From: Pseudomonas sp. ML96
Lineage (GTDB): Bacteria > Pseudomonadota > Gammaproteobacteria > Pseudomonadales > Pseudomonadaceae
Length of the DNA stretch: 64,000 nt
Assembly (NCBI RefSeq): GCF_000761545.1
Contig: NZ_JPMY01000003.1
Location: forward strand, 214,276-278,275
Direction: 5' to 3'
This document shows, piece after piece, positions 38,639-51,379 of this stretch; within the stretch, counting starts at the first letter, position 1; the number at the start of each line of letters is the position of its first letter. Below the pieces are notes generated by a model. It was given only the letters and a program-made list of their open reading frames with translations. It ran no database searches and was not told the DNA's origin. The position numbers and the translations under genes were made by a program.

Positions 38639-39589
38639 ATGACCACTTTCTGGAGCTGGTACATCACCATTCTCACCCTGGGCAGCCTGGTCGCCCTGCT
38701 GTGGCTGATCTTCGCCACCCGCGGCGGCCAACAGCCTGGCCAGACCGACCAGACCCTCGGCCATGCCTTCGACGGCATCGAGGAGTTCGACAATCCGCTG
38801 CCCAAGTGGTGGTTCCTGCTGTTCGTCGGCACCATCGTCTTCGGCGCGGGCTACCTGGCGCTGTACCCAGGTCTCGGCAACTTCGCCGGCAAGCTGCCGG
38901 GTTACGAAGGCGGCTGGACTCAGGTCAAGCAATGGCAACGCGAGATGGACAAGGCGGACCAGCAGTTCGGCCCGATCTACGCCGGCTACGCCAAGATGCC
39001 GGTCGAAGAAGTCGCCAAGGACGAGCGCGCGCTGAAAATGGGCGGTCGCCTGTTCGCCTCCAACTGCTCGGTGTGCCACGGCTCAGACGCCAAGGGCGCC
39101 TACGGCTTCCCCAACCTGACCGACAACGAATGGCGCTGGGGCGGCACTCCTGACTCGATCAAGCAGACCATCGCCGGTGGCCGCAGCGGCATGATGCCGC
39201 CGCAAGCCGCGATGATTGGCGAGGAAGGCGTGGTCAACGTGGCCGCCTACGTGCTCACCGAGCTGGCCGGGCGCAAGCTGCCGGAAGGCGAGACCGCCGA
39301 CATCGGCGCGGGCCAGAAGATCTTCGCCGGCACCTGCTTCGCCTGCCACGGCGCGGACGGCAAGGGCACCCCGAGCATGGGCGCACCGAACCTGACCCAG
39401 CCGAGCGCGTTCATCTACGGCAGCAGCTTCGCCCAGCTGCAGCAGACCATCCGCTACGGCCGCAGCGGCCACATGCCGGCGCAGCTGCAATATGTCGGCA
39501 GCGAAGACAAGGTCCACCTGCTCGCCGCCTACGTCTATAGCCTGTCGCAGAAACAGCCAACCGCCGAGGAAACCCTGGCTAGCGAATGA
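38639..39589 (+). CDS. ccoP2: cbb3 oxidase diheme cytochrome c subunit, copy 2
   Basis: A 316-residue protein with two N-terminal membrane helices joined by the [18 protein letters not shown] segment, then two c-type domains with NCSVCHGSD and TCFACHGAD heme sites. It accepts electrons from soluble cytochromes c. ccoO2 and ccoP2 are 6 bases apart. Compared with the other copy it lacks an insertion of about 12 residues before the first heme domain (region around residue 85). Confidence 0.95.
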   Translation: MTTFWSWYITILTLGSLVALLWLIFATRGGQQPGQTDQTLGHAFDGIEEFDNPLPKWWFLLFVGTIVFGAGYLALYPGLGNFAGKLPGYEGGWTQVKQWQREMDKADQQFGPIYAGYAKMPVEEVAKDERALKMGGRLFASNCSVCHGSDAKGAYGFPNLTDNEWRWGGTPDSIKQTIAGGRSGMMPPQAAMIGEEGVVNVAAYVLTELAGRKLPEGETADIGAGQKIFAGTCFACHGADGKGTPSMGAPNLTQPSAFIYGSSFAQLQQTIRYGRSGHMPAQLQYVGSEDKVHLLAAYVYSLSQKQPTAEETLASE

Positions 39590-41363
<1,774 letters not shown>

Positions 41364-41364
<1 letters not shown>

Positions 41365-41981
41365 TGGCCGGTAGCAAACACGAGATTTTCGAGAAGAACA
41401 TCGGCCTGCTGGCCATCGGCATGGTTCTGGCCGTGAGCATCGGTGGTCTGACCCAGATCGTTCCGCTGTTCTTCCAGGACGTCACCAACACCCCGGTGGA
41501 AGGCATGAAGCCGCGCACCGCGCTGGAGCTGGAAGGCCGTGACATCTACATCCGCGAAGGTTGCGTAGGCTGCCACTCGCAGATGATCCGTCCGTTCCGT
41601 GCCGAGACCGAGCGTTATGGCCACTACTCCGTAGCTGGCGAGAGCGTCTGGGATCACCCGTTCCTGTGGGGCTCCAAGCGTACCGGTCCGGACCTGGCCC
41701 GCGTCGGCGGCCGCTACTCGGACGACTGGCACCGCGCTCACCTGTACAACCCGCGCAACGTAGTACCGGAATCGAAGATGCCGGCCTACCCGTGGCTGGT
41801 TGAGAACAAGCTCGACGGCAAAGACACTGCCGCCAAGATGGAAGCCCTGCGTACCCTGGGCGTCCCCTACACCGCCGAAGACATCGCCGGTGCTCGTGAA
41901 GCCGTCAAAGGCAAGACCGAGATGGACGCCCTGGTTGCCTTCCTGCAAGGCCTGGGCACCTCTATCAAGAACAAACGGTAA
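41364..41981 (+). CDS. ccoO1: cbb3 oxidase monoheme cytochrome c subunit, copy 1
   Basis: A 205-residue paralogue of ccoO2 with the heme site GCVGCHSQM and axial Met region [10 protein letters not shown]. The central heme domain is almost identical to the other copy, while the first 50 residues ([20 protein letters not shown]) and the C-terminal quarter differ more. It is coupled to ccoN1 by TGATG and followed after 6 bases by ccoQ. Confidence 0.95.
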
Positions 41982-41987
41982 CGCACG

Positions 41988-42173
41988 ATGGATATCGGGA
42001 CGATTCGCGGCATCGGTACGGTCATAGTCTTCGTCGCCTTCATCGGCGTGGTTCTCTGGGCTTACAACAGCAAGCGCAAGAGCAGCTTCGACGAGGCGGC
42101 CAACCTGCCCTTCGCCGACGACGTCCCAGCCACCAAGCGTGACGAGCAAGATTCTGGGAGCAATAAAGAATGA
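41988..42173 (+). CDS. ccoQ1: cbb3 oxidase small subunit CcoQ
   Basis: A 61-residue protein with one membrane helix ([20 protein letters not shown]) followed by a charged tail, typical of CcoQ, which stabilises the oxidase complex. Its stop overlaps the start of ccoP1 (ATGA). No counterpart exists in the first operon. Confidence 0.93.
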   Translation: MDIGTIRGIGTVIVFVAFIGVVLWAYNSKRKSSFDEAANLPFADDVPATKRDEQDSGSNKE

Positions 42174-43147
42174 CTCTGTTCTGGAGTATCTACATCAGCG
42201 TACTGAGCCTCGGCACCATCGTGGCTCTCACCGCGCTGCTCTTCGGTATTCGTAAGGGCCAGCGCCCGGACGCCACCGAAGACACCGTCGGCCATGCCTT
42301 CGACGGCATCGAGGAGTTCGACAACCCGCTGCCGAAGTGGTGGTTCATGCTGTTCGTGGCCACCGTCGTCTTCGCCCTCGGCTACCTGGTCCTGTACCCA
42401 GGCCTGGGCACCTGGAAAGGCCTGCTGCCGGGCTACAACGAGGCCGGCGACGGTCGTCCGTTTGCCAACGGCGAATCCGGCTGGACCGGCGTACACCAGT
42501 GGGAGAAGGAAATGCTCCGCGCTGACAAGCAGTACGCGCCGATCTACGCCAAGTACGCCCAGATGCCGATCGAGGAAGTGGCCAAGGACGAGCAAGCCCT
42601 GAAAATGGGTGGCCGTCTGTTCGCCTCCAACTGCTCGGTGTGCCACGGTTCCGACGCCAAGGGTGCCTACGGCTTCCCCAACCTGACCGACAACGAGTGG
42701 CGTTGGGGCGGTGCTCCGGCAACCATCAAGGAGACCATCATCGGTGGTCGCCACGGCATGATGCCGGCTCAGGGCCCGACCATTGGCGAAGATGGCGTAC
42801 GTAACGTCGCCGCCTACGTGCTGACCGAACTGGGCGGCCGCAAGCTGCCGGAAGGCGTCACCGCCGACGTGGCCGCTGGTAAGCAAGTGTTCGAAAGCGT
42901 CTGCTTCGCCTGCCACACCAAGGAAGGCACCGGTACCCCGAGCATGGGTGCACCGAACCTGACCAACCCGAGCGCCTTCATCTACGGCAGCAGCTACGCC
43001 CAGCTGCAGCAGACCATCCGTTACGGCCGCAGCGGCAACATGCCGGCGCAGCTGCCGTACGTGGGTAGCGAAGACAAGGTGCACCTGCTGGCCGCCTACG
43101 TGTACAGCCTGTCGCACGGCAACACCGACGCAGCCGTCGAGAAGTAA
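42170..43147 (+). CDS. ccoP1: cbb3 oxidase diheme cytochrome c subunit, copy 1
   Basis: A 325-residue paralogue of ccoP2 with heme sites NCSVCHGSD and VCFACHTKE. It has a longer periplasmic linker ([20 protein letters not shown]) after the second membrane helix. The second heme domain differs in the residues after the CxxCH. It is the last gene of the ccoN1O1Q1P1 operon and is followed by a hairpin. Confidence 0.95.
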   Translation: MTLFWSIYISVLSLGTIVALTALLFGIRKGQRPDATEDTVGHAFDGIEEFDNPLPKWWFMLFVATVVFALGYLVLYPGLGTWKGLLPGYNEAGDGRPFANGESGWTGVHQWEKEMLRADKQYAPIYAKYAQMPIEEVAKDEQALKMGGRLFASNCSVCHGSDAKGAYGFPNLTDNEWRWGGAPATIKETIIGGRHGMMPAQGPTIGEDGVRNVAAYVLTELGGRKLPEGVTADVAAGKQVFESVCFACHTKEGTGTPSMGAPNLTNPSAFIYGSSYAQLQQTIRYGRSGNMPAQLPYVGSEDKVHLLAAYVYSLSHGNTDAAVEK

Positions 43148-43157
43148 GGCTTCACCC

Positions 43158-43188
43158 GCCCGGACGCGACCGCCGGTCGCACCCGGGC
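43158..43188 (+). terminator. Hairpin after ccoP1
   Basis: GCCCGG (43158-43163) and GCGACC (43166-43171) pair with GGTCGC (43175-43180) and CCGGGC (43183-43188) around a 3-base loop, giving a long GC stem. No T-tract follows, so it is a partial terminator or RNA-stabilising element at best. A second, shorter hairpin CTCCTTCG / CGAAGGAG lies at 43229-43252. Confidence 0.45.
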
Positions 43189-43280
43189 AATGCTCGATCA
43201 GGCGTACCATAGTGCCGTGAAATTCTGACTCCTTCGGCAAGTATCGAAGGAGCACTCACCCAAGCCGTGGTACGACCCTG

Positions 43281-44696
<1,416 letters not shown>

Positions 44697-44709
44697 ACAA
44701 GGCTATCCA

Positions 44710-45213
44710 ATGTCGTCGCAACAAACCCCGGTCAACCCCTGGTACAAAGAAGTCTGGGTCTGGTTCATCCTCGGCATCCTCGGCCTCTCCGTGGTGCTGG
44801 GTACCAGCATGCTGGTGATCGCCACCAAGAATCCGCCGGGCCTGCTGTCGGACAACTACTACGACGTCGGCAAGGGCATCAACACCTCGCTGGAACGCGA
44901 GGAGCTGGCCGAGCGTCTCAAGCTCAAGGCGGCGCTGACCCTGGACAACGAGCGCGGCACCGTCAGCCTGCAGCTGCAGGGCTACAGCAACCCACCGCAA
45001 CTGGTGCTCAACCTGATCTCGCCGACCCAGCCGGAGCGTGATCGCCGCGTGGTGCTGCAGACCCAGGCCGACGGCAGCTACGCCGGCAACCTGCTGGACG
45101 CCGTCGAGGGTCGTCGCTTCGTCGAGCTGATCGGCCAGGAAGGCGGCAAGGACTGGCGCCTGTTCGAGGAAGAACAGGTGGCCAGCGGCCAACCCATCCA
45201 GCTCGGCGAGTAA
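44710..45213 (+). CDS. ccoH: CcoH/FixH-family cbb3 assembly protein
   Basis: A 167-residue protein with one membrane helix (VWVWFILGILGLSVVLGTSM) followed by NPPGLLSDNYYDVGKGIN, typical of FixH, and a periplasmic beta domain. It is needed for stable cbb3 assembly. The ATG lies 13 bases past the ccoG stop, and ccoI begins 12 bases after it. Confidence 0.9.
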   Translation: MSSQQTPVNPWYKEVWVWFILGILGLSVVLGTSMLVIATKNPPGLLSDNYYDVGKGINTSLEREELAERLKLKAALTLDNERGTVSLQLQGYSNPPQLVLNLISPTQPERDRRVVLQTQADGSYAGNLLDAVEGRRFVELIGQEGGKDWRLFEEEQVASGQPIQLGE

Positions 45214-45225
45214 GTTTCCCCGCGC

Positions 45226-47631
45226 ATGAGCAGCCCTCTTCCCTGCTATCACTGCGGCCTGCCGGTTCCTGCCGGCAGCCGTTTCGAGGCCCGCGTACTC
45301 GACGAGACGCGGGCCTTCTGCTGCCCGGGTTGCCAGGCCGTGGCCGAAGCCATCGTGGCTGGCGGCCTGGACGGTTACTACCGCCACCGCAGCGACAACG
45401 CGATCAACCCGCAGGCCCTGCCCAAGGCCCTGCCGGACGAGCTGGAGCTATATGATCGCGACGAGGTGCAGCAGGGCTTCGTGCAGCACGAGGGCGAGCT
45501 GAGCGAGACACGACTGCTGATCGAAGGCATCAGCTGCGCCGCCTGCGGCTGGCTGATCGAGAAACACCTGCGCAGCCTGCCAGGCATTGCCGAGGCCAGC
45601 CTCAACCTGTCCAACCAGCGCCTGCTGGTGCGCTGGTCCGACAGCCAGCTGCCGCTCAGCCAGCTACTCGCCGAGCTGCGTCGCATCGGCTACGCCGGCC
45701 ACCCCTGGCAGGACGACGAAGCCAGCGCGCGCCTGGCCGAGGAGAACCGCCGCTCGATGCGCCAGATCGGCGTCGCCGGGCTGCTGTGGCTGCAGGTGAT
45801 GATGGCGACCATGGCCACCTGGCCGGAGGTCAATGTCGACCTCTCGCCGGAGCTGGACATGATCCTGCGCTGGACCAGCCTGTTCCTCACCACGCCCATC
45901 GTCTTCTACTGCTGCGGCCAGTTCTTCCGCGGCGCGCTGCGCGACCTGCGCACCCGTCACCTGACCATGGACGTCTCGGTATCCCTGGCCATCGGCGGCG
46001 CCTACCTGGCCGGCATCTGGTCGACCATCACCGGCGACGGCGAGCTGTACTTCGACGCCGTCGGAATGTTCGCCCTGTTCCTGCTGGCCGGCCGCTACTT
46101 GGAGCGGCGCGCCCGCGAACGCACCGCGGCGGCCACCGCGCAACTGGTCAGCCTGCTGCCACCCTCGTGCCTGCGCCTGGACTCCAGCGGGCAGAGCCAG
46201 CGCGTACTGCTGCGCGAGCTGGCGATTGGCGACCATGTACTGGTCCCGCCGGGCGCCCAGCTGCCGGCGGACGGGCGCATCATCGCCGGCCAGTCCAGCG
46301 TCGACGAGTCGCTGCTCACCGGTGAATACCTGCCGCTGCCGCGCGCCGAAGGCGACTGCGTCACCGCCGGCACGCTCAACGTCGAAGGCCCGTTGACCGT
46401 CGAGGTCCAGGCCCTGGGCGAGAAAACCCGGCTGTCCGCCATCGTCCGCCTGCTCGAACGCGCCCAGGCCGACAAGCCGCGCATGGCCGAACTGGCCGAC
46501 CGCGTGGCGCAATGGTTCCTGCTGATCGTGCTGGCCTTTGCCGCCGTGGTCGGCCTGGTCTGGTGGCAGATCGACAGCGAGCGCGCGTTCTGGATCGTCC
46601 TCGCCCTGCTGGTCGCCACCTGCCCCTGCGCGCTGTCGCTGGCCACGCCGACCGCCCTCACCACCGCCACCGGCAGCCTGCACAAGCTCGGCCTGCTGCT
46701 GACCCGTGGTCATGTGCTGGAAGGCCTGAAGCAGATCGACACGGTGATCTTCGACAAGACCGGTACCCTCAGCGAAGGCCGTCTGACCCTGAGCCGCATC
46801 GAGACCCTGCGCGAGCTGGACTCTGACGCCTGCCTGGGCCTGGCAGCTGCGCTGGAGCACGGCTCGGAACACCCCATCGCCCGCGCCTTCGGCCACAGCA
46901 GCCGTGGCGCCGAACAGCTGGTCAGCGCACCAGGCCAAGGCCTTGAAGGCGTGATCGAGGGGCGCCGCCTGCGCATCGGCCAGCCGGGTTATGTCGCCGC
47001 CCTGGCCGGGCGTGACACACCGGCGATTCCTGGCGAGCACGGCCAGTGGCTGCTGCTCGGTGACGAGCGCGGCCCGCTGGCCTGGTTCGTCCTCGACGAC
47101 CGTCTGCGCGAAGACGCCCCCGAGCTGATCGCCGCCTGCCGCGCCCAGGGCTGGAACATCCTGCTGCTGTCAGGCGACAGTTCGCCCATGGTCGGCGAAG
47201 TCGCTCGCCAGCTAGGCATCGAGGATGCCCGCGGCGGCCTCACCCCGGACGCCAAGCTCGCCGTACTCAAGGAGCTGCATGAGAGTGATCGCCGCGTGCT
47301 GATGCTCGGCGATGGCGTCAACGACGTGCCGGTGCTGGCCGGCGCCGATATCAGCGTGGCCATGGGCAGCGCCACTGACCTCGCCAAGACCAGTGCCGAC
47401 GCCGTGCTGCTGTCCAACCGCCTCAGCAGCCTGGTGCAGGCCTTCGCCCTGGCCCGCCGCACCCGCCGGGTGATTGTCGAGAACCTGGCCTGGGCGACTC
47501 TGTACAATGGCCTGGTGTTGCCGTTCGCCGCCATCGGCTGGATCACCCCGATGTGGGCTGCGGTCGGCATGTCGGTCAGCTCGTTGCTGGTGGTGCTGAA
47601 CGCCCTGCGCCTGGCCCGCGTGCAGTCCTGA
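45226..47631 (+). CDS. ccoI: CcoI: P1B-type copper-transporting ATPase for cbb3 assembly
   Basis: An 801-residue ATPase. An N-terminal Cys-rich segment (CYHCGLPVP, FCCPGCQAV) precedes a heavy-metal domain with GISCAACGW. Eight membrane helices include the CPC metal site (ATCPCALSLATPT). Catalytic motifs are FDKTGTLSEG, the SEHPIA His-Pro pair and GDGVNDVPVL. It delivers copper for the cbb3 active site rather than acting mainly in copper resistance. Confidence 0.95.
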   Translation: MSSPLPCYHCGLPVPAGSRFEARVLDETRAFCCPGCQAVAEAIVAGGLDGYYRHRSDNAINPQALPKALPDELELYDRDEVQQGFVQHEGELSETRLLIEGISCAACGWLIEKHLRSLPGIAEASLNLSNQRLLVRWSDSQLPLSQLLAELRRIGYAGHPWQDDEASARLAEENRRSMRQIGVAGLLWLQVMMATMATWPEVNVDLSPELDMILRWTSLFLTTPIVFYCCGQFFRGALRDLRTRHLTMDVSVSLAIGGAYLAGIWSTITGDGELYFDAVGMFALFLLAGRYLERRARERTAAATAQLVSLLPPSCLRLDSSGQSQRVLLRELAIGDHVLVPPGAQLPADGRIIAGQSSVDESLLTGEYLPLPRAEGDCVTAGTLNVEGPLTVEVQALGEKTRLSAIVRLLERAQADKPRMAELADRVAQWFLLIVLAFAAVVGLVWWQIDSERAFWIVLALLVATCPCALSLATPTALTTATGSLHKLGLLLTRGHVLEGLKQIDTVIFDKTGTLSEGRLTLSRIETLRELDSDACLGLAAALEHGSEHPIARAFGHSSRGAEQLVSAPGQGLEGVIEGRRLRIGQPGYVAALAGRDTPAIPGEHGQWLLLGDERGPLAWFVLDDRLREDAPELIAACRAQGWNILLLSGDSSPMVGEVARQLGIEDARGGLTPDAKLAVLKELHESDRRVLMLGDGVNDVPVLAGADISVAMGSATDLAKTSADAVLLSNRLSSLVQAFALARRTRRVIVENLAWATLYNGLVLPFAAIGWITPMWAAVGMSVSSLLVVLNALRLARVQS

Positions 47632-47671
47632 TGCGGCCATTCACCTGCGCCGTGTAAATCCCGGAGCCTCC

Positions 47672-47881
47672 ATGTCCGCCATCTACATTCTCATCCCTAT
47701 TGCCGTGGCCCTGGTCGGAGTCGCCATCTGGGTCTTCTTCTGGGCAGTGGACAGCGGCCAGTACGATGACCTGGATGGCCCGGCCCACAGCATCCTGTTC
47801 GACGACGAAGACCCGCAGCACAAGGCCGGCATCGCCGAGGCAGACAGCGGCGACGACGCCAAGGACGAGCCGCGTGCCTGA
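47672..47881 (+). CDS. ccoS: CcoS: small cbb3 assembly protein
   Basis: A 69-residue protein with one N-terminal helix (IYILIPIAVALVGVAIWVFF), then WAVDSGQYDDLDGPAHSIL, the family hallmark. It is needed for cofactor insertion into the cbb3 oxidase. It follows ccoI by 40 bases and overlaps the next gene by 8 bases. Confidence 0.92.
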   Translation: MSAIYILIPIAVALVGVAIWVFFWAVDSGQYDDLDGPAHSILFDDEDPQHKAGIAEADSGDDAKDEPRA

Positions 47882-48557
47882 GCTGGCACCCCAGCTGCTT
47901 TCCGCGCTGATCCTCGGCCTGCTCGGCGGCGGTCACTGCCTGGGCATGTGCGGCGGGCTGATGGGCGCCCTGACCCTGGCCATCCCGCCCGAGCAACGCA
48001 ACCGCCGTCTGCGCCTGCTGCTGGCCTACAACCTCGGCCGCATCCTCAGCTATGCCGCCGCCGGCCTGCTGATCGGCCTGGCCGGCTGGGCCGTGGCCAG
48101 CAGTCCTGCGGCCATGCTCCTGCGGGTGATCGCCGGCCTGTTGCTGATCACCATGGGCCTGTACCTGGCCGGCTGGTGGAGCGGCCTGACCCGCATCGAG
48201 GGCCTCGGCCGCCATCTGTGGCGCCATCTGCAGCCGATCGCCAGCCGCCTGATGCCGGTCAGCAGCCTGCCACGTGCCCTGCTGCTCGGCGCGATCTGGG
48301 GCTGGCTACCCTGCGGCCTGGTCTACAGCACCCTGCTGTGGGCCTCCAGCCAGGGCTCGCCGGTCGACAGCGGCCTGCTGATGCTGGCCTTCGGTCTCGG
48401 CACCTGGCCGGTGCTGCTGGCCACCGGCATGGCCGCCGAACGCATCACCGCCCTGCTGCGCAAGCGTGGCGTGCGTATCGCCGGTGGCCTGCTGGTGATC
48501 CTGTTCGGCCTCTGGACCCTGCCCGGGCCGCACCAGCACTGGCTGATGGGCCATTGA
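47874..48557 (+). CDS. TauE/SafE-type membrane protein linked to cco assembly genes
   Basis: A 227-residue protein with about six helices. Motifs are LGGGHCLGMCGGLMGAL at the N-terminus and IWGWLPCGLVYSTLLWAS, both with Cys (and one His) inside predicted helices, suggesting metal handling. It belongs to the sulfite exporter TauE/SafE-like (DsbD-like) group commonly found after ccoS. A GTG start at 47874, overlapping ccoS by 8 bases, is used because no upstream ATG exists in frame and the first internal ATG would cut helix 1. Role in copper supply is inferred from context. Confidence 0.82.
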   Translation: MPELAPQLLSALILGLLGGGHCLGMCGGLMGALTLAIPPEQRNRRLRLLLAYNLGRILSYAAAGLLIGLAGWAVASSPAAMLLRVIAGLLLITMGLYLAGWWSGLTRIEGLGRHLWRHLQPIASRLMPVSSLPRALLLGAIWGWLPCGLVYSTLLWASSQGSPVDSGLLMLAFGLGTWPVLLATGMAAERITALLRKRGVRIAGGLLVILFGLWTLPGPHQHWLMGH

Positions 48558-48567
48558 TACAAATCAA
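48554..48567. promoter_or_regulatory. Perfect ANR box controlling hemN
   Basis: TTGAT-ACAA-ATCAA matches all ten specific positions of the ANR/FNR site and overlaps the stop codon of the preceding gene. A -10-like TAGACT at 48590-48595 would place the start of transcription near 48602, exactly 41.5 bases from the box centre, as in class II FNR-type promoters. Confidence 0.88.
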
Positions 48568-48625
48568 AAGGCTCAACGACGCGACTCCCTAGACTGGCTG
48601 CACTGTCCATTCCAGGGATTCTCCA

Positions 48626-50008
48626 ATGCTCGACGCCATCCACTGGGACGCCGACCTGATCCGCCGCCACGACCGGCCAGGCCCGCGCTACACCTCCTAC
48701 CCCACCGCCGTGCAGTTCCACGGCGAAGTCGGCTCCTTCGACCTGCTGCATGCGCTGCGTGACAGCCGCAAGGCCATGCGCCCGCTGTCGCTCTACGTGC
48801 ATGTGCCGTTCTGCGCCAACATCTGCTACTACTGCGCCTGCAACAAGGTGATCACCAAGGATCGCGGCCGCGCCCTGCCGTACCTGGAACGCCTGGAGCA
48901 GGAAATCGAGCTGATCGCCTGCCACCTCGACAAGGGCCAGGTGGTCGAGCAACTGCACTTCGGCGGCGGCACCCCGACCTTCCTCAGCCACGACGAGCTG
49001 CGTCGGCTGATGGAGCACCTGCGCAAACACTTCCACCTGCTGGACGACGATAGCGGCGACTACGGCATCGAGATCGACCCGCGCGAGGCAGACTGGTCGA
49101 CCATGGGCCTGCTGCGCGAGCTCGGTTTCAACCGCGTCAGCCTCGGCGTGCAGGACCTCGACCCCGAGGTACAGCGCGCGATCAATCGCCTGCAGACCCT
49201 GGAGCAGACCCGCGCCATCGTCGACGCGGCGCATGCCCTGCAGTTCCGCTCGGTGAATATCGACCTGATCTACGGCTTGCCGCGGCAAACCCCGGAACGC
49301 TTCGCCCGCACGGTGGACGAGGTCATCGCGCTGCAGCCGGATCGCCTGTCGGTGTTCAACTACGCCCACCTGCCCGAGCGTTTCATGCCGCAGCGACGGA
49401 TCAACGAGAGCGAACTACCCAGCCCGGCGCAGAAGCTGGAAATGCTCCAGCGCAGCATCGAACAGCTCACCAGAGCAGGCTACCGCTACATCGGCATGGA
49501 CCACTTCGCCCTGCCCGACGACGAGCTGGCCATGGCCCAGGAAGACGGCACCCTGCAGCGCAACTTCCAGGGCTACACCACCCACGGCCACTGCGACCTG
49601 ATCGGCCTGGGCGTATCGGCCATCAGCCAGGTCGGTGATCTCTACAGCCAGAACAGCAGCGACCTGAACAACTACCAGCAAAGCCTGGGCAACGACCAGT
49701 TGCCTACCCAGCGCGGCCTGCAGTGCAACGACGACGACCGTGTCCGCCGCGCCGTGATTCAGGCACTGATCTGCCAGTTCCAGCTGGATTTCGCTGACAT
49801 CGAGCAGCGTTTTGCCATCGACTTCCGCAGCTACTTCTCGGCCATCTGGCCACAGCTACAGCAACTGGCCCGCGACGGCCTGATCGACCTGCATGAACGT
49901 GGCATCGAGGTGAAACCGGCAGGACGCCTGCTGGTGCGCTCGCTGTGCATGCTGTTCGACCACTACCTGGAGCAGCAGAACCAGCAGCGCTTCTCGCGGG
50001 TGATCTGA
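48626..50008 (+). CDS. hemN: Oxygen-independent coproporphyrinogen III dehydrogenase HemN
   Basis: A 460-residue radical SAM enzyme. The cluster motif is VPFCANICYYCACNK near residue 60, and LHFGGGTPTFLS follows. The C-terminal HemN domain is complete. It oxidatively decarboxylates coproporphyrinogen III to protoporphyrinogen IX without oxygen, supplying heme under anaerobiosis. The first residues (HWDADLIRRHDRPGPRYTSY) are typical of true HemN, rather than HemW. Preceded by a perfect ANR box. Confidence 0.95.
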   Translation: MLDAIHWDADLIRRHDRPGPRYTSYPTAVQFHGEVGSFDLLHALRDSRKAMRPLSLYVHVPFCANICYYCACNKVITKDRGRALPYLERLEQEIELIACHLDKGQVVEQLHFGGGTPTFLSHDELRRLMEHLRKHFHLLDDDSGDYGIEIDPREADWSTMGLLRELGFNRVSLGVQDLDPEVQRAINRLQTLEQTRAIVDAAHALQFRSVNIDLIYGLPRQTPERFARTVDEVIALQPDRLSVFNYAHLPERFMPQRRINESELPSPAQKLEMLQRSIEQLTRAGYRYIGMDHFALPDDELAMAQEDGTLQRNFQGYTTHGHCDLIGLGVSAISQVGDLYSQNSSDLNNYQQSLGNDQLPTQRGLQCNDDDRVRRAVIQALICQFQLDFADIEQRFAIDFRSYFSAIWPQLQQLARDGLIDLHERGIEVKPAGRLLVRSLCMLFDHYLEQQNQQRFSRVI

Positions 50009-50026
50009 GGGCCTGCCAGTCCTGGC

Positions 50027-50476
50027 TCAGGCCATGGCCAGGCTGGCCGCTTGCATCCGCTGATCATCGCTCAGGCGCTGATCCTTGAGCGCCTGCACCA
50101 GGCCGGCCTGCGCCGTGCTCAGCGCGCCCTGCAGCGAGGCCAGCTCGCTGCGTAGCGCCTCGGCCTTCGCCTGCTGCAGTTGCGGGTCCGCCCCTGATTC
50201 CGCCATCAGCGCCTGCAGTTCGGCCTGCTTCTCGGCGATCTGCTGGCGCAGGGCGCGGATCAGCTTGAGGATTTCCTTGATGTTGTCCGGCAGGTTGGCC
50301 TCGTCGATATCGTCGTTCTTGGCCGCTGCGCGCACCTTCCCCAGCTCGGACAGGCTCACCCGCAGGCCATCACGCACTTCCTGCTCGCTCGGCACCTCGC
50401 CCTCGGCACGAGCGGCTTGGCGCTGCACGCCGAGGGCCAGGCGCTCGCTCAAGCTATTCACGTTTATTTTCAACAT
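50027..50476 (-). CDS. Hypothetical coiled-coil protein
   Basis: A 149-residue hydrophilic protein starting MLKINVNSLSERLALGVQ. Residues about 65-145 are heptad-like, rich in Ala, Gln, Leu and Glu (LRQQIAEKQAELQALMAES), predicting a long coiled coil. No signal peptide, membrane helix or catalytic motif is seen. It lies convergent to hemN and divergent from anr, the same place as an unannotated PAO1 gene between hemN and anr (from memory). Function unknown. Confidence 0.72.
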   Translation of the reverse strand: MLKINVNSLSERLALGVQRQAARAEGEVPSEQEVRDGLRVSLSELGKVRAAAKNDDIDEANLPDNIKEILKLIRALRQQIAEKQAELQALMAESGADPQLQQAKAEALRSELASLQGALSTAQAGLVQALKDQRLSDDQRMQAASLAMA

Positions 50477-50633
50477 GGAGTTCCCCTCGGCGCGTCTCTA
50501 GCCTGCATATCGGGCCGCTGCGGGAAAACTTGAGCAATCAGTCAGACCTATACCACCATGGTCACCCTGGCCCACGAGCGGGGCCATGGGTTACCCTTTG
50601 TCTTTGTGTGTGATCTGCAGTCAGGGAACTCCG

Positions 50634-51368
50634 ATGTCAGAAACCATCAAGGTACACAGCCCCCATCAAGCCCATTGCAAGGATTGCAGCCTGGCGCCCC
50701 TGTGCCTGCCGCTGTCCTTGAACCTGGAGGACATGGACGCGCTGGATCGCATCGTCAAACGCGGCCGCCCGCTGAAGAAGGGCGAATTCCTGTTCCGCCA
50801 GGGCGATGCCTTCGACTCGGTGTTCGCCGTGCGCGCCGGCGCCCTGAAGACCTTCACCCTGAGCGATGCGGGCGAGGAGCAGATCACCGGCTTCCACCTG
50901 CCCAGCGAGCTGGTCGGCCTGTCCGGCGTCGATACCGAGGTTTACCCGGTGTCGGCCCAGGCGCTGGAAACCACCTCGGTTTGCGAGATTCCCTTCGAAC
51001 GCCTGGACGAGCTGTCCGTACAGCTGCCACAGCTGCGCCGCCAACTGATGCGGGTGATGAGCCGCGAGATCCGCGACGACCAGCAGATGATGCTGCTGCT
51101 CTCCAAGAAGACCGCCGACGAGCGCATCGCCACCTTCCTGGTCAACCTGTCCGCACGCTTCCGCGCCCGTGGTTTCTCGGCGCAGCAGTTCCGTCTGTCC
51201 ATGTCGCGCAACGAGCTGGGCAACTACCTGGGCCTGGCCGTGGAAACCGTGTCGCGGGTGTTCACCCGCTTCCAGCAAAACGGCCTGATCAATGCCGAAG
51301 GCAAGGAAGTGCAAATTCTCGACCCCATCGAGCTGTGCTCGCTGGCCGGCGGCAACCTGGCGGACTGA
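50634..51368 (+). CDS. anr: ANR: anaerobic FNR-family transcriptional regulator
   Basis: A 244-residue CRP/FNR regulator. The [4Fe-4S] ligands are C15, C18 and C24 ([10 protein letters not shown]) plus a fourth Cys near residue 119 ([11 protein letters not shown]). The cNMP-like beta-roll is followed by a dimer helix and the [22 protein letters not shown], whose E and SR residues read TTGAT. It activates genes for low-oxygen life, including hemN and the first cco operon in this window. Homology and length favour the ATG at 50634, 16 codons into the open frame. apt follows after 11 bases. Confidence 0.95.
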   Translation: MSETIKVHSPHQAHCKDCSLAPLCLPLSLNLEDMDALDRIVKRGRPLKKGEFLFRQGDAFDSVFAVRAGALKTFTLSDAGEEQITGFHLPSELVGLSGVDTEVYPVSAQALETTSVCEIPFERLDELSVQLPQLRRQLMRVMSREIRDDQQMMLLLSKKTADERIATFLVNLSARFRARGFSAQQFRLSMSRNELGNYLGLAVETVSRVFTRFQQNGLINAEGKEVQILDPIELCSLAGGNLAD

Positions 51369-51379
51369 GGCAGTACCCC

